Source: Breviolum minutum Mf 1.05b.01 (Eukaryota > Sar > Dinophyceae > Suessiales > Symbiodiniaceae). From it: 64,000 bases of DNA. Made by a program: the position numbers and the translations under genes. Each line of letters begins with the position of its first letter. Positions within the stretch are counted from its first letter, which is position 1. The stretch is taken from NCBI GenBank assembly GCA_000507305.1, contig DF239028.1, positions 186,001 to 250,000 on the forward strand, in the 5' to 3' direction. Of the stretch, positions 49,001-59,142 are shown piece after piece. A model generated the notes under the pieces. The model was not told where the DNA came from and did no database searches. It worked only from the letters and a program-made list of their open reading frames with translations.

Positions 49001-49478
49001 TGTGAGAAAAAAACATGACCACCATCCTTCACCTCATGAGAAAAATATATCTCGCACATATTTATTTATATATATAGAGATATATAGAATTGTTTCCCTC
49101 TTGTTTTGAACCGATTTTATTTCTGATGACCCTGATGATACGAAAGGACATCAAGCTCCATGGGAAAAAAGGAGCATTCCACCTTTGGGGAATCATCATC
49201 TTATGTTTTTGGTGAAACATATTTAGTAAAGAAAATATCCAGTTCTAAGCATTTATAAATCCGGGTCCATATGGCTAAGTTTTTTATCATGGAAACTCAG
49301 CTTCGTCCAACTTGGGGCCTCAAAAATTCATCCGACACCCAGGGTGAAGGAGGAGTACCGGAGGCGGCGTAATAGCGGCTCCCTGGGCAGTGCGCACAGC
49401 AGTCGCACCAGCCCGCGGTCCTCCTATGGTGGTTCGTGCGAGGATTATGCAGGCCCTGATGCGTCCAGCTTTGGGTAG
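44010..49478 (+). CDS. Gene F: multi-exon model, unknown Ser/Arg-rich C-terminus
   Basis: Proposed exons: 44010-44149 (RSYAFGGDEVWPFFCGYGHA), 44790-44886 (FSNDGTWDPVISTRPSNRGC), 46647-46745 (VSILEPPEVLHNSIASFVSL, donor CTG|GTGAGA), 47785-47889 (GSDSDSSRSLGRLAWTTASR, donor GAG|GTAAGA), 48299-48414, 48647-48735 (IDKIPLRHSTLALGKKHTSL), 48899-48993 (acceptor TTTTTTTTCAG), 49350-49478 (EEYRRRRNSGSLGSAHSSRT, stop TAG 49476-49478). Phases agree from 44790 to 48735; the first and the 48735/48899 links are uncertain. The YAFGGDE...P of exon 1 loosely recalls family 47 alpha-mannosidases, but nothing else supports that. A 550-bp simple repeat lies in the 44887-46646 intron, and the acceptor of exon 46647 sits in a family F repeat end. 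Confidence 0.55.
45555..46107. repeat. Long GTT/GTG/GCT trinucleotide-type simple repeat
   Basis: Blocks of GTTGCT, GTTGTT and GTGGTT alternate over about 550 bases, with one N at 45814 and two similar superblocks either side of it. All frames are open on both strands, giving long homopolymer-like ORFs that are not genes. G-rich on the plus strand. Likely hard to assemble. Confidence 0.95.
46276..46302. repeat. GA microsatellite
   Basis: About thirteen GA units directly before the family H repeat. Confidence 0.9.
46302..46424. repeat. Family H palindrome with long arms
   Basis: Both ends carry TGGCCCCTTCCCAGTAACAG or its complement. The inverted arms run to about 33 bases with one or two mismatches. 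Confidence 0.9.
47676..47752. repeat. Family A palindrome, internally deleted
   Basis: Arms AGGTGGTGGTTTCAAATAAA and GGTTGGTTCAACCACCAACC; the usual CACCCC block is missing. It ends about 30 bases before the gene F exon at 47785. Confidence 0.82.
48131..48230. repeat. Family A palindrome
   Basis: Arms TTGGTGGTGGTTTCAAATAT and GGGTTGGTTCAACCACCAAG. Confidence 0.85.
48497..48601. repeat. Family G palindrome
   Basis: TTGGACCCCAAAAACCATGA at the left and GTGGGTTCCCATGG at the right, as in the copy at 11111. Confidence 0.7.
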
Positions 49479-49757
49479 AGGTTTAGAGGTTACACAGAAG
49501 ATTATATAGACTTTTCTTCATAGTTTTTATATGGAGCTAAGGCGTTTTGTTTCCCGGAGGATAATGATCATGCTTCATGTTGCATTAATCATGCGAATAT
49601 TGAAAATTTGAAGTATATTGATATTCAAAGTGGTACTTTTATCGGGGTGCAAGTTGCACATTTGTTTTCGGAGACTGGGCACCAGCGGCACTTCACTGGT
49701 GGCGGCAGCCCCCTTTAATCTTGAAGGTAGTATCAAAGCAGAAATATCTTCATGACA

Positions 49758-49863
49758 TACCCGCCCTAAAACTAACATAGTCCCTGAAAATGGATGGTTG
49801 GAAGATGACATTTCCTCTTGGGAAGGCCTATTTCCAGGGGATATGTTAGTTTCAGGGTGGGTA
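49758..49863. repeat. Family C palindrome
   Basis: CCCGCCCTAAAACTAACATA at the left and ATATGTTAGTTTCAGGGTGGG at the right around CTTGGGAAGGCC. Confidence 0.9.
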
Positions 49864-49891
49864 ATCTTCACTGAATTGTTTTAACACCCAG

Positions 49892-50190
49892 ATGATGAAA
49901 GCATCCGCTCTTTATCTAAGTTCAATGAAGATGACCATGATGACCCAAGCCAAAGTTGCAAGGGGTTCGTCCAATCATGTCGGATTCTTACCTTGGAGCC
50001 ATCACCTGATATTGAGGAGCCTTGCAAATGTTGCCTTCACCGTTTCGGCAGTCTGGAAGAATTACCATCCACAAATGTTGAGTTGCACCAAAGCCACGCC
50101 AAATATATAGACGATTGGCAAAACAATAGGAATTTCCTAATTTTTCTCAATGTTCGTTTTGCACAAATCAGAAATTCTGGCATATTCTGA
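49892..50190 (+). CDS. Probable exon with zinc-finger-like Cys/His motif
   Basis: After the acceptor TTTTAACACCCAG| one frame stays open for about 98 codons to TGA 50188-50190. It reads KFNEDDHDDPSQS near its start, then PDIEEPCKCCLHRFGSLEEL and ELHQSHAKYIDDWQ. The CKCC...HRFGS...H..SH pattern resembles a C2H2 finger with a longer loop than usual, so zinc binding is only suggested. The 3' border is unclear: a donor may lie before the stop. A second frame (from ATG 49892) is also open but less protein-like. It lies just after a family C repeat. Confidence 0.55.
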
Positions 50191-50947
50191 CCACATCTCA
50201 GATGCATATAGATTACTTACAATCATCTCATACATCATATGTTGTACCAAAAGCTTCATCATTCACCCAGTTCCATTCAGTTCAAGTGTTTGTCGGGTGC
50301 AGCCATGGTTTTTACTTTGTTCTATCTCCTCACCTCGCAATTGAAATGCAGGTGCGAGTGGATCAGTTCAATTGACAGAGGCATGGTCTCAATGTGGAAC
50401 GATCGTTTTGGCATGTTGCATGATTGAAGTTGTATATTGTTAGGCTTCATATGACTTGATGGTGCTCAGAGATTTTGTTTTGGGGGGGGGCTTACCACTT
50501 GGGGACACGCATTTTTTTCCGTATGTTTTTGTTCCAGTTTTCGGGTGGGTTTTGTGCACATCAGTGGTGAACTGTGGATTTGCTGACCGCCGCTAGGAAC
50601 GGCTGGCAATTTTATGCAACTGGCAAAAAACCAGGACCTTGGAGTTTTCTGGAAATTGCTTGGGGGTTCGGTCCGCTCTGTGAAATAAGATGCCGATTCT
50701 GCCAGGTTTTTCTAGAAGGTTTAGGAATGTTAAGGAAATTTGGCGGAAGGGATGTTACTTGGGATGTTGCTTGTACAAGAACTATCACTATATGGCAATT
50801 TATAGCAACCTCAGCCGAGGTCACCCCAAAAGGGAATTTAGTAAGGAATCCTACCCAAAATGGCCTTGATTCAGGCTATTTATCATAAATTGCCCAGATA
50901 CATGATTTTTATCCCAAACTGATTTTGCCAAAAAAAACACCTGCAAG

Positions 50948-51227
50948 GACTCCTCCACTGTCACCGGTGAAAGAGCGTGGAGAGACTCCATATCGCCAGT
51001 TGGATGCATTTGGGTTAGTTCATTCATGTTTATTCAGGTGTCGACGGATTTCCCGTAGAGTAGTGGATTGTTTGGTTTGTAATAATGACGCCCGTTATTC
51101 TCCGATACTTATTTGGTTACTACAGTGCCAGCCAGTTCTGCGTCGGAGATTCTTGGGAAGAAACACTGCCGGGGCCAGCAACATGCGGTTGTGTTTCAGA
51201 AATGCTGCAGAGAAAGCAAAGGGCTAG
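50948..51227 (+). CDS. Probable terminal exon, basic protein
   Basis: After the acceptor ACACCTGCAAG| the frame is open for 93 codons to TAG 51225-51227. It begins TPPLSPVKERGETPYRQLDA and ends MRLCFRNAAEKAKG. A 24-base GTTAGT...TTCAG segment at 51014-51037 looks like an intron, but it is too short and keeps the frame, so it is probably coding. No family is recognised. Confidence 0.55.
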
Positions 51228-52795
51228 CATGACTCGTCTGAAAAAATGAAACACCTAGACATTTTGTTTCTTGGGCAAAATGGTATTGTACTATAGTAGT
51301 GTTTGAAGATGTTTGAAGGTGTTTTGCACATCGGTACAATTAAGAGTGAAAGAAGAAGGGATTGGCTATGGAGACAGTGTGCGATTCATGTAAATTATGC
51401 TGCTTGCATTCTTTCGGTGCTGGACTGGACAACTTAGTGTTGTCATGTGTTTTGTGTTTTTTCTGACTTTCGGTGCTTCTTGATTGACTCCTTGCATTAA
51501 TCATTGCGAATTTCTTGCAATCCCTATCGTTGAGGCGTCGTTCCTTGCCAATGACGTCACCTGGTATTTTTGGTGGGAGGTTTTTTGGGAGGTGGGGACG
51601 CGGACGGAATAATTACCCACATTCTACGGACTGACAGTTCTTTAGGGCGGGGTTTCTTTTGGATTTTCGAGTGCATTTGTTGGTACAAGCCATTGTGGTG
51701 GTAAAAGGTCTCCCTGTGGTGGTTTGCACTTAGATGATCTTAGATGATCCTGTTTTGTGGAAAGGGCTCTGATGGTCCAAAGTCCCGCAGAAACAAACAG
51801 AAACCAAAAAAAAACAAGACAACCTGCACACTCTTTTTGAGGCAACTGGTACCACAAATGGGTTGCTTCTATGGTGTTTACACGCTAATGATTGAGATTC
51901 ACCCGCTTTGACGGGGAAACTTCATTTATGCATTTCATCACGGTATTCTATGTTTTCAAAATGTATATGCGTCCATGGGGCATACTAGCACGTGCATGGC
52001 TGATATGGTGATTGATGATTTTATGTTGTTTTTGAGTTTAGATCTTTGCGTGTGCTCCCCGGTAGTCACAAGTAACTTCAAGTAACTACATAGGGGCAAT
52101 ATGAAAAGAAGTGCCAGGATATTTTAGGTGCACTGCAAAGAAATGCACCTACAACCCATGGAGAACCAAGAAGCAAGATGAACCTCCTCTAATCTGTCCA
52201 AGGGTATCGGGCTTTGGATAGTCCAGATTGATAGAATGGAAATGAATGGGCCCGGGAATATTTTCTGATGTTTGATTAATGCTGCTCTCCATGATTGACA
52301 AGACGTCGGATCAATCTTTCAGATCCCTCCAGCCGGAAACGTCAACCAGTCAACCCTCAAGAGGCAGTGTTTTAATATTTTAGATTGCAGAAACCTCCCC
52401 AAAATGACCAAAACGCTCCAACAGCTTTGGTGAGATGTCACAATTCAACTACACCTGCCTATCATTCTATTATCTCACCCGGCACATTCAAATCAAGGTC
52501 GAGTTGTGGTGCACTTGGTGATTAACGGTGATTTCCAGCACCGAATCACAGTACATAGTTGCTCGGAAATTAGTGAATATAAAGATGGACAAAAAGCGCT
52601 TTGGATTTCCCACTTGCCAATTCGGAGCTTTGGCACGTGCTATTTTTTTTGTGGTGCATACGAATTATGGTGAAATTTGCTCACATCCCTGTTGGAAGGC
52701 ATGCGGGAACTTTATGATTTTTCATCTATATAATATGTTTGCATCATATGCTGTTTCACTGGGATTGTTTGTGTCATGCACATGTTGGAACGTCA
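51228..52795. other. No convincing gene
   Basis: Low-complexity T/G-rich spacer. Nothing with both open frame and splice context was seen. Confidence 0.5.
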
Positions 52796-52801
52796 TCCCA
52801 G

Positions 52802-52900
52802 AAAGTTGCATTGTGCAAGATGAAAAGCGCGTGCCAGCTCGCCTTTTACAACATATCTCGGGGAGGGCCGTTGCAAGTTCAATTGGACAAGACAGATACT
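52802..52900 (+). CDS. Probable internal exon
   Basis: Bounded by GTCATCCCAG| and a near-consensus donor GATACT|GTAAGT; length 99 bases. In the preferred frame it reads KVALCKMKSACQLAFYNISR and ends PLQVQLDKTDT. The frame reading VQDEKRVPARLLQHISGRAV is also open. No family is recognised. Confidence 0.5.
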
Positions 52901-53044
52901 GTAAGTTTGCAAAAGTTCAAGACTGTACATTTGATGGCCCCCTTTCCTGACAAGAAGCTAAATACGTTCTGACTATTCTTGTGACTCTGGTTCCAAATTT
53001 AGATGAAGTGACTAACGAAGTCGTCCTTTCAATTTCTTCTAATC

Positions 53045-53727
53045 ATCAATTCGCGGGGTGACCCTGCGGTGTCTCACCATGGAATTGACACCAACTTTAG
53101 TGTACAGACAACCGACGCCCGGCATACAAAATCGAGATGTGCTGATGGTCATGTTGTGAGTATACTGCTGGTTAATGGCATGGCTGAAGTAGGAAGCAAA
53201 GCGACCTGAACCATTTTCTGGTTGAATAACTAATCCCAAACCGGCTGCAAAATCTGAAAATGTAAGTTGAAGTCAGTTTCAGCACAAGACCCGGATTTGT
53301 TGTGGTAGTCAAGTGAAATGTAAAAGTCAGCATTTCCAAAAACATCATCAGCAACTTTGCCACCTTAGCTGTTCCTTCTGTGATGAAATGATCCATATCC
53401 ATCAGAGATTACACTATTCAAGTGCAGAATGACACTTCTTGGCTGATCGGAGTTTGAATTGAAGTCCCTTGCCACGTGGGGTTTCGGTTTTCACATGTTC
53501 TCGGCAGTTTCGAAATCCCTAGGTTTTTCTGAAGAATCCCAGTTCAGTAGTCATCCCTGCAGGTATCCTGATATTCAAATTGTGGTCCAATCCAGAGAAT
53601 TGACTTGCGGACGGTACTTTCTCCAATGTCAGACTAAGACGATGTTTCGCATGCGGGAGTTTTTTTTAAATTCAGGCAAGCTTTTGATATGTAAGTAAGT
53701 CCGGGTGGTTTGTAATTCAGCCATGTG
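53045..53727 (-). pseudogene. Degenerate intronless coding sequence, unknown origin
   Basis: Reading the minus strand from an ATG near 53727, coding-like segments follow one another without introns. The first block reads MAELQTTRTYLHIKSLPEFK. Others contain SGLDHNLNIRIPAGMTTELG, SDQPRSVILHLNSVISDGYG, GNADFYISLDYHNKSGSCAE and FASYFSHAINQQYTHNMTIS. The blocks are separated by at least two in-frame stops and three frame changes in about 680 bases. All neighbouring host exons are on the plus strand and split by introns, so this looks inserted: a decayed retrogene, transposon gene or second viral fragment. I recognise no family. Confidence 0.6.
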
Positions 53728-54215
53728 TAAGATGTATATATAGTTTTTTTTTTAGAAATTATTCTCATTCCTCAAGTTTACCATGCAACCTGAACATGAT
53801 CCTTTGAAAAAGAAGATTCCCTATTTTGGAGATCATCATTTTTAGGTTTCCATCTCTCAACGTTCGGTCTTGGGACCTGAAACATGACAGGTCAAAGTCA
53901 AACGGTCATGCCTTATGTCATGAAAATTAGCTGCCGACCAAACTGCCGATCGAACACCCCAAAGTAGCGGAAACAAAACATGGCAAGAAAAGCAGGAAAT
54001 GAGGTGGTTTCGTCAATTTTGGTCGATGAATTCTCGCAAAAATTCAGGTATTGGACTTCCTTTTTGGCCCAATTCCAGGGAGGGAGCAACTTAAACAAGA
54101 AAACAGGCCTAATAATCCTAATATTTCAGGTTTGGGAGTTTAGGAATTATACATCGCATGATTTTCATATGTCTGTGTTGATTCATTGATATGTTGATTT
54201 CAAATCATTCCCTGC

Positions 54216-54284
54216 GGATCCAATCACCTTCTGAGAATGGTAATGGAACCTAAATACTGTGCTTTTTGAAGGTGATTGGACACC
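54216..54284. repeat. Palindromic element, family I
   Basis: GGATCCAATCACCTTCTGAG at the left and TTTTTGAAGGTGATTGGACA at the right are inverted copies. Confidence 0.75.
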
Positions 54285-54344
54285 CCAATCATCAGCTAAG
54301 AATATGACGATTGATTCCTAGGGATTATGACATTATGAATCCCA

Positions 54345-54565
54345 ATACTGGAAAAATACTGGAAAATAATGGAAAACTACTGGAAAAATGATGGAAAAAT
54401 ACTGGAAAAAACAATGGAAAAAATAATGGAACAAATAATGGAAAAATAATGGAAAAATAATGGAAACATGATGGACAAATAATGGAAAAATAATGGCAAA
54501 ATAATGGAAACATAATGGAAAATAATTACTGGAAAAATGGGAAAATACTGGAAAATACTGGAACA
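54345..54565. repeat. TGGAAAAATAA-type minisatellite
   Basis: About eighteen copies of a 10-14-base unit (TAATGGAAAAA, TACTGGAAAAA). The repeat makes all minus frames Phe/Ile/His-rich; those ORFs are not genes. Confidence 0.92.
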
Positions 54566-54623
54566 AATCATATCCCAATTTTTTCTTCCACCGAAAAACT
54601 CCTCCTCCTTCCGTTTGGCCGAG

Positions 54624-54705
54624 GGCCGGACGGCATATCGTCCACATCGCAGCTGTCGACTTGGAGGTGTCTGCCCAAGACCTTGAAATGTTTTTAAAAA
54701 GATGA
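54624..54705 (+). CDS. Possible terminal exon
   Basis: After a pyrimidine-rich tract and GGCCGAG| the frame reads HIVHIAAVDLEVSAQDLEMF to TGA 54703-54705. A second frame is also open. No family is recognised. Confidence 0.45.
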
Positions 54706-54982
54706 GTTTAAACAAAAGTTGCAAAAAAAGAGATGAGTTTCAATTTCTATTTATATATACATATACAGCGATATATTATGTTGTGTTTGTTATGTAAGGA
54801 TGTTGATTGACGATAAAGTTGATCTTAGATCGAGTAGTGGGGGGGCAATTGTTTTTTGATTCATGTATATTGTTATTGGTTTGGCACTTCAGCTTGGTCT
54901 GTATTCATCGGTGTTTATTGATACGGTTGTTCCATTCTTTTGTGTGTGTTTGTGTTTTTTGTTTCTTTGTTTTTTGTTTTTT

Positions 54983-55033
54983 GTTTGTTTGTTTGTTTGT
55001 TTGTTTGTTTGTTTGTTTGTTTGTTTGTTTGTT
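54983..55033. repeat. TTTG microsatellite
   Basis: About twelve TTTG units. Confidence 0.95.
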
Positions 55034-55138
55034 TATCCATTCATTTCATGACTCTCATGTTCAAAGTGCGTCCGTTCGGGATATGACGAATATTGGTTCA
55101 CAGATTTTCGCGAACAGAAGTAATGGTTCAATAGAAGT

Positions 55139-55257
55139 ACTACTGTTGATGGAAGAAATCCTGCACCAGTTGAGGGAACGGTAGTTTATCCCGTTATTTA
55201 GAAGGTTTTGGCACCATCCCAGCTGGTTAGCCGGATTTCTGAACCATCAACAGTACC
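55139..55257. repeat. Family F palindrome
   Basis: CTACTGTTGATGGAAGAAAT at the left and ATTTCTGAACCATCAACAGT at the right. Confidence 0.88.
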
Positions 55258-55293
55258 AACAACCATTGTCTCTGACTAAGTCCTTCTTTTCAG

Positions 55294-56670
55294 CCCCAAT
55301 TCCGTTGTGCGTCGGGTAGCGTTGATGAGGGTAGGACACTCTCCATGACTTCCAGGGATCTCATGACTTTTTGGAGGAGTGGAAGTTGCAAAGATCCGCT
55401 TCCCGGAACGGGAAATCCGAAAAAATCCATGGGAGGAATTATGGGTGTTTCCTTAAATGGTGGTACCCCCAATCTCCACCCCAAGTGCTGACCATTTTTA
55501 GTAGGAAAACCCAATGGAGATTGTTGGGTAAACCCACCATTTTAGGGTTCACCCCCATGGTGGTTAAGAATCCCGAAAACATATGACCTCAACTCATATT
55601 GATATACTAACCATATAGACTGTCTCAAAAGTAGACACTGTAACTCTCAATGTATTGGGTTTATCCGTTTAGCAAACTGCTAAACAACTTACATAAGACC
55701 CAAGACTTCGATAAATATTGCACTCTTTCACTTGCACCTTACTGTTATCCACAGCTGTTTGGTGATTTTTTCTCAGATTTTCAGACATTTTTGTTTAATT
55801 GGCCGGTCATGACCGGCAGCTTGTTTCAAGGCTGGACGCGGTGGTGAAGACATGCGCCGTGGCATCTTCACTCATGCGGGGGAAAGCCCAATTCGTCAAG
55901 CGGAAAACACATGGGGAGGTTGACAGCTATTTTCCATCCTGTTGGCATATACAGCGGATTGAAATGTCTGGAAATGCAAGTTGAGATTCGATTCAACACT
56001 CGCATCTCAAAATGTTGCCCAGAAAGTATACATAAAGATTCTCAGATGCTTTGATATATTATGTGCATATGGCAATATATGACTATATATGGCATGTATT
56101 TTTTGATAAGCGACGTTTGGAACATCAGTGACACGAACAAAGTATTTATCAACTCAAAACAAAAATGCTGAGAACCCAGATCTTATTGGATGAGGATGCG
56201 AGATGTGTAGGTTATGAACAAACTATTCATGTTATCCCATGTAGAGTGACTATGTACAGAGAAAGGCAGAAAAAGTTGGAATATGTCACTGAAATGGGGA
56301 CCTCCAGTAATTCATTTTGAACAGTATGCAGGTTTCATCAACTATGTATATAATGATATTGTTTCATGTCTATTTCTCTCTAAATGGTATGAATTGACGT
56401 ACTATGATTTATAAGATGGATGTTTCCGAAAATGGTGGTACCCCCAAATCTTTATAGGGTTTTCCATTATAAACCATCCATTTTGGGGTACCCCTATTTT
56501 TGGAAACACCCAGATATATAATTGCCATGCATTTTTTTTGTGTCTTTCCAACTCTACAGGGCCTTTATATCAATCGATCCGGCCCTCGACTCTCTGTCAA
56601 CTCCGCGACCACCGAGGCATTGCTCTTGGCCATTGACAAGTTGCACCTCGGAGGGCACTTTTTGAAATAA
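55294..56670 (+). CDS. Gene G: three-exon model, unknown protein
   Basis: Exon 55294-55444 follows a strong acceptor (CTTCTTTTCAG|) and reads RTLSMTSRDLMTFWRSGSCK; its donor ATGG|GTGTTT is the end of a family E repeat. Exon 55820-55918 reads KAGRGGEDMRRGIFTHAGES in the phase that joins to it, donor GGAG|GTTGAC. Exon 56560-56670 follows TCTACAG| and reads SVNSATTEALLLAIDKLHLG to TAA 56668-56670. The phase-matched reading of this last exon instead stops earlier (near 56634), so an exon may be missing. All three exons are open in more than one frame. No family is recognised. Confidence 0.5.
55441..55562. repeat. Family E palindrome contributing a splice donor
   Basis: ATGGGTGTTTCCTTAAATGG at the left and CATTTTAGGGTTCACCCCCAT at the right. 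The donor GTGTTT of the preceding exon lies in the left terminus. Confidence 0.75.
56418..56513. repeat. Family E palindrome
   Basis: GATGTTTCCGAAAATGGTGG at the left and CTATTTTTGGAAACACCCAG at the right. The interior is shared with the copy at 24243. Confidence 0.9.
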
Positions 56671-57051
56671 CTTGTTTTTGGTTTTCTGGGTTTCCAAGGT
56701 GAAATGGTAAGATGTACTATGAAATGCTATGTGAGGGTGCAATGTTGTTGTTTGTATTTTGTTAATCATGTTGTTGTTTGTGGTGATTTTGTGACCTTGC
56801 CACATTTTTTAACATTTTCCCTTTGTGACGTGCACAATGCCCCAGTCTTCCAGGCACAAACATGGCAAAACGAAGAACTGGTTCTCTTCCTTGCTTTGAT
56901 TAATGCTATTCTGCTGCTTCACCGCACACACCCGAAGTCTTCTATCTAATTCAAGAACAGTTGTTATGTTGGGGTTGATGGTCCTTCAGTATGATAAAGG
57001 ATATTTGTGGACGCACGTCTCGGAATGATTTTCGTTGTCTGAACATAGCAG

Positions 57052-58829
57052 CTTCAGAATCAGAAGGCAACTCAAATCACACTGAGAGTGATGCGTATCA
57101 TGACATGGCCATTCAATGTTGTATGGAAAGAGACCAGGTATTTTGCTTGTTAGTATGGGTGTTTTCAAAAATAAAGGTACCCCAAAATGGATGGTTTATA
57201 ATGAAAACCCCTATTAAAGTGGATGATTTGGGGGGAAAACCCACTATTTTTGGAAACACTCATATATTTCATGTTTCAAATTCCATATCTCATCGGTTGG
57301 TTCATGAACGGTTCATTGGCTTCACATGCGCTGGTTGGTTGTTTCACAGTGAAGGTTTGAAAACAACATTGGATTTTTTCAAGGAGATGGCCATACTAGA
57401 GTCGCACACTACACTTATTCTATTAGGTCGATTTAGGTCGTGTTTTCAATCACTGTTTCTCAATACACCATAATACCGTACACCGTACACCTACTGTATT
57501 GATGATCCAATGTACGTAGCTCATTTCCAAGTGACATCGCCAGAGGTCCCGGGTGGGACGGGACAACTATTCCGTGTGGTTCCTCAAGAATTGGACCCTG
57601 ACGATGGCTGTGAGATGCTGTGGTGCTGGTGGTGGTAGGTATGATGATGATCATGATTCTCAATCGTGATCATCGTTGTAAGGATCATAGTGACCATGAG
57701 TGTGAGGATGATATTGAATATAGTTAGGATGAGTGATTCTTGAGATGACGATAGTGTTTAGTTTCATGATGTGGAGCGATATCGGAGACCAATGAGCTTT
57801 ACTACAACCAACAAAAAACATCAAAAAACGGACAGGTCTCCCAAAGAGATAATGATCTACTAGAAGTGCCAGAAAAAGCACATGGCAGCTTTTATTAAAA
57901 TTATACTGCAGACATTTCTTATTTTCTTCCATATTCTAAGGGCTTTCTCCATTGGTCGTGAAATTCACCATTTTTCAGCTCCAGTCATTGCGGACTCTCA
58001 AGATCAAGATGTCAAGCTGTCATGGTCAGGTTGCACGTCCTGCCACGTCCTCCAAACTCCAAACTCCAAACTCCCCCTCCAAAGGCATTCACGGAAACCG
58101 CCGTGATATGCTGTAATGTTTCCTATCTCCTTTGCCCTAAAGAAGCCTAATTCTATGATATGCATACTGTATATACAGTAGATGTCCGTTGGGTTGAAGA
58201 ACCCTGCAACAGTTACGGATCAATATTGTTTGAGACATTTTGGGTTTTTAGATTTCCCAAACGGTTGGCTGTCGCATTAACATTATTGTCTTAATGCACT
58301 CCGTGTATGATATATTATATGTAGTATCTATAGGTATTTTGCATCTCAAACTTCATCATCTTGAGGTTGGGATGCTTTTCAATGCTTGGCTATCGGAAGA
58401 TGAGCAGGTCTTCAAAGGGATGCAGGACCGAACAGATGGTCGTACTGTTCTTTTTCGCGCCAGTGGTTATCGGATAAACGTAGTGACAAATAGTGATAAC
58501 ACATGGAACAGCAATAAACAACCAACATGCAACTATAAGGCACCATCAAGCATTTTTAGCATCAAACATCAAATCATCCAGCATTCATTTTCTCTACATC
58601 TGAGCAATTTCTTCAAGAATTGTATGCTTCCAAAGTTTCCACCTTTAATCAGGCCCAGAAGGCATGTGAAAGGCAAAGGTTTTAGGACATCCCCCGAACC
58701 GGGTTCCCCCACGGTGGGCATGATCAACGGATCCGCGAGGACTTGGAGATCCAAACTCCTGACCTCTTTAGTCCTGATGCCATGGCTTGGCCATTAATTC
58801 CACCCGTCGGGGATCTCCCGGGCGTGTGG
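57052..58829 (+). CDS. Gene H: multi-exon model, unknown protein
   Basis: Exons 57052-57137 (NQKATQITLRVMRIMTWPFN, donor CCAG|GTATT), 57350-57426 (EGLKTTLDFFKEMAILESHT) and 57520 to about 57630 (TSPEVPGGTGQLFRVVPQEL) join in consistent phase. Further candidates are 57979-58029, 58366-58479 (MLFNAWLSEDEQVFKGMQDR) and 58686-58829 (DLEIQTPDLFSPDAMAWPLI, donor GTGTGG|GTGG). The later phases are not all reconciled. A coding-like stretch at 58605-58682 (QFLQELYASKVSTFNQAQKA) is in frame with the 58686 exon across a TAG at 58683-58685, which doubles as that exon's acceptor. No family is recognised. Confidence 0.5.
57155..57263. repeat. Family E palindrome, reverse orientation
   Basis: TGGGTGTTTTCAAAAATAAA at the left and CACTATTTTTGGAAACACTC at the right. 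It starts 18 bases into the first gene H intron. Confidence 0.88.
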
Positions 58830-59142
58830 GTGGTTGGGTGGATAATCCATGTGTTTGGGTGGATAAAAAATCAACCTGGGTAGGAGGTGTCCCCTTCCAA
58901 TAAAATGGGAACTTTTATATAGTTGAACATGTCCTTTCTTTATCCTGAGTTTGTGGTGTTTAGGGTGTGTTTCAAGAAATTTCATGTGACATGTTTTTGG
59001 TGACCATAGTGCCATAGTTCTATTTTGAATCTAGGAGAGTGTTGAGAATGGACCCCAAATGGCCCCAAGTAATCTACATGGAATGAAGGTTCGTTCCCTG
59101 GGGAAAAGGGTCCTTCATAGGGGAAATGTTCATAAAACAAAG

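Noticed and set aside
54325..54724. Phe/Ile/His-rich minus-strand ORFs
   Set aside because: Produced by the TGGAAAAATAA minisatellite.
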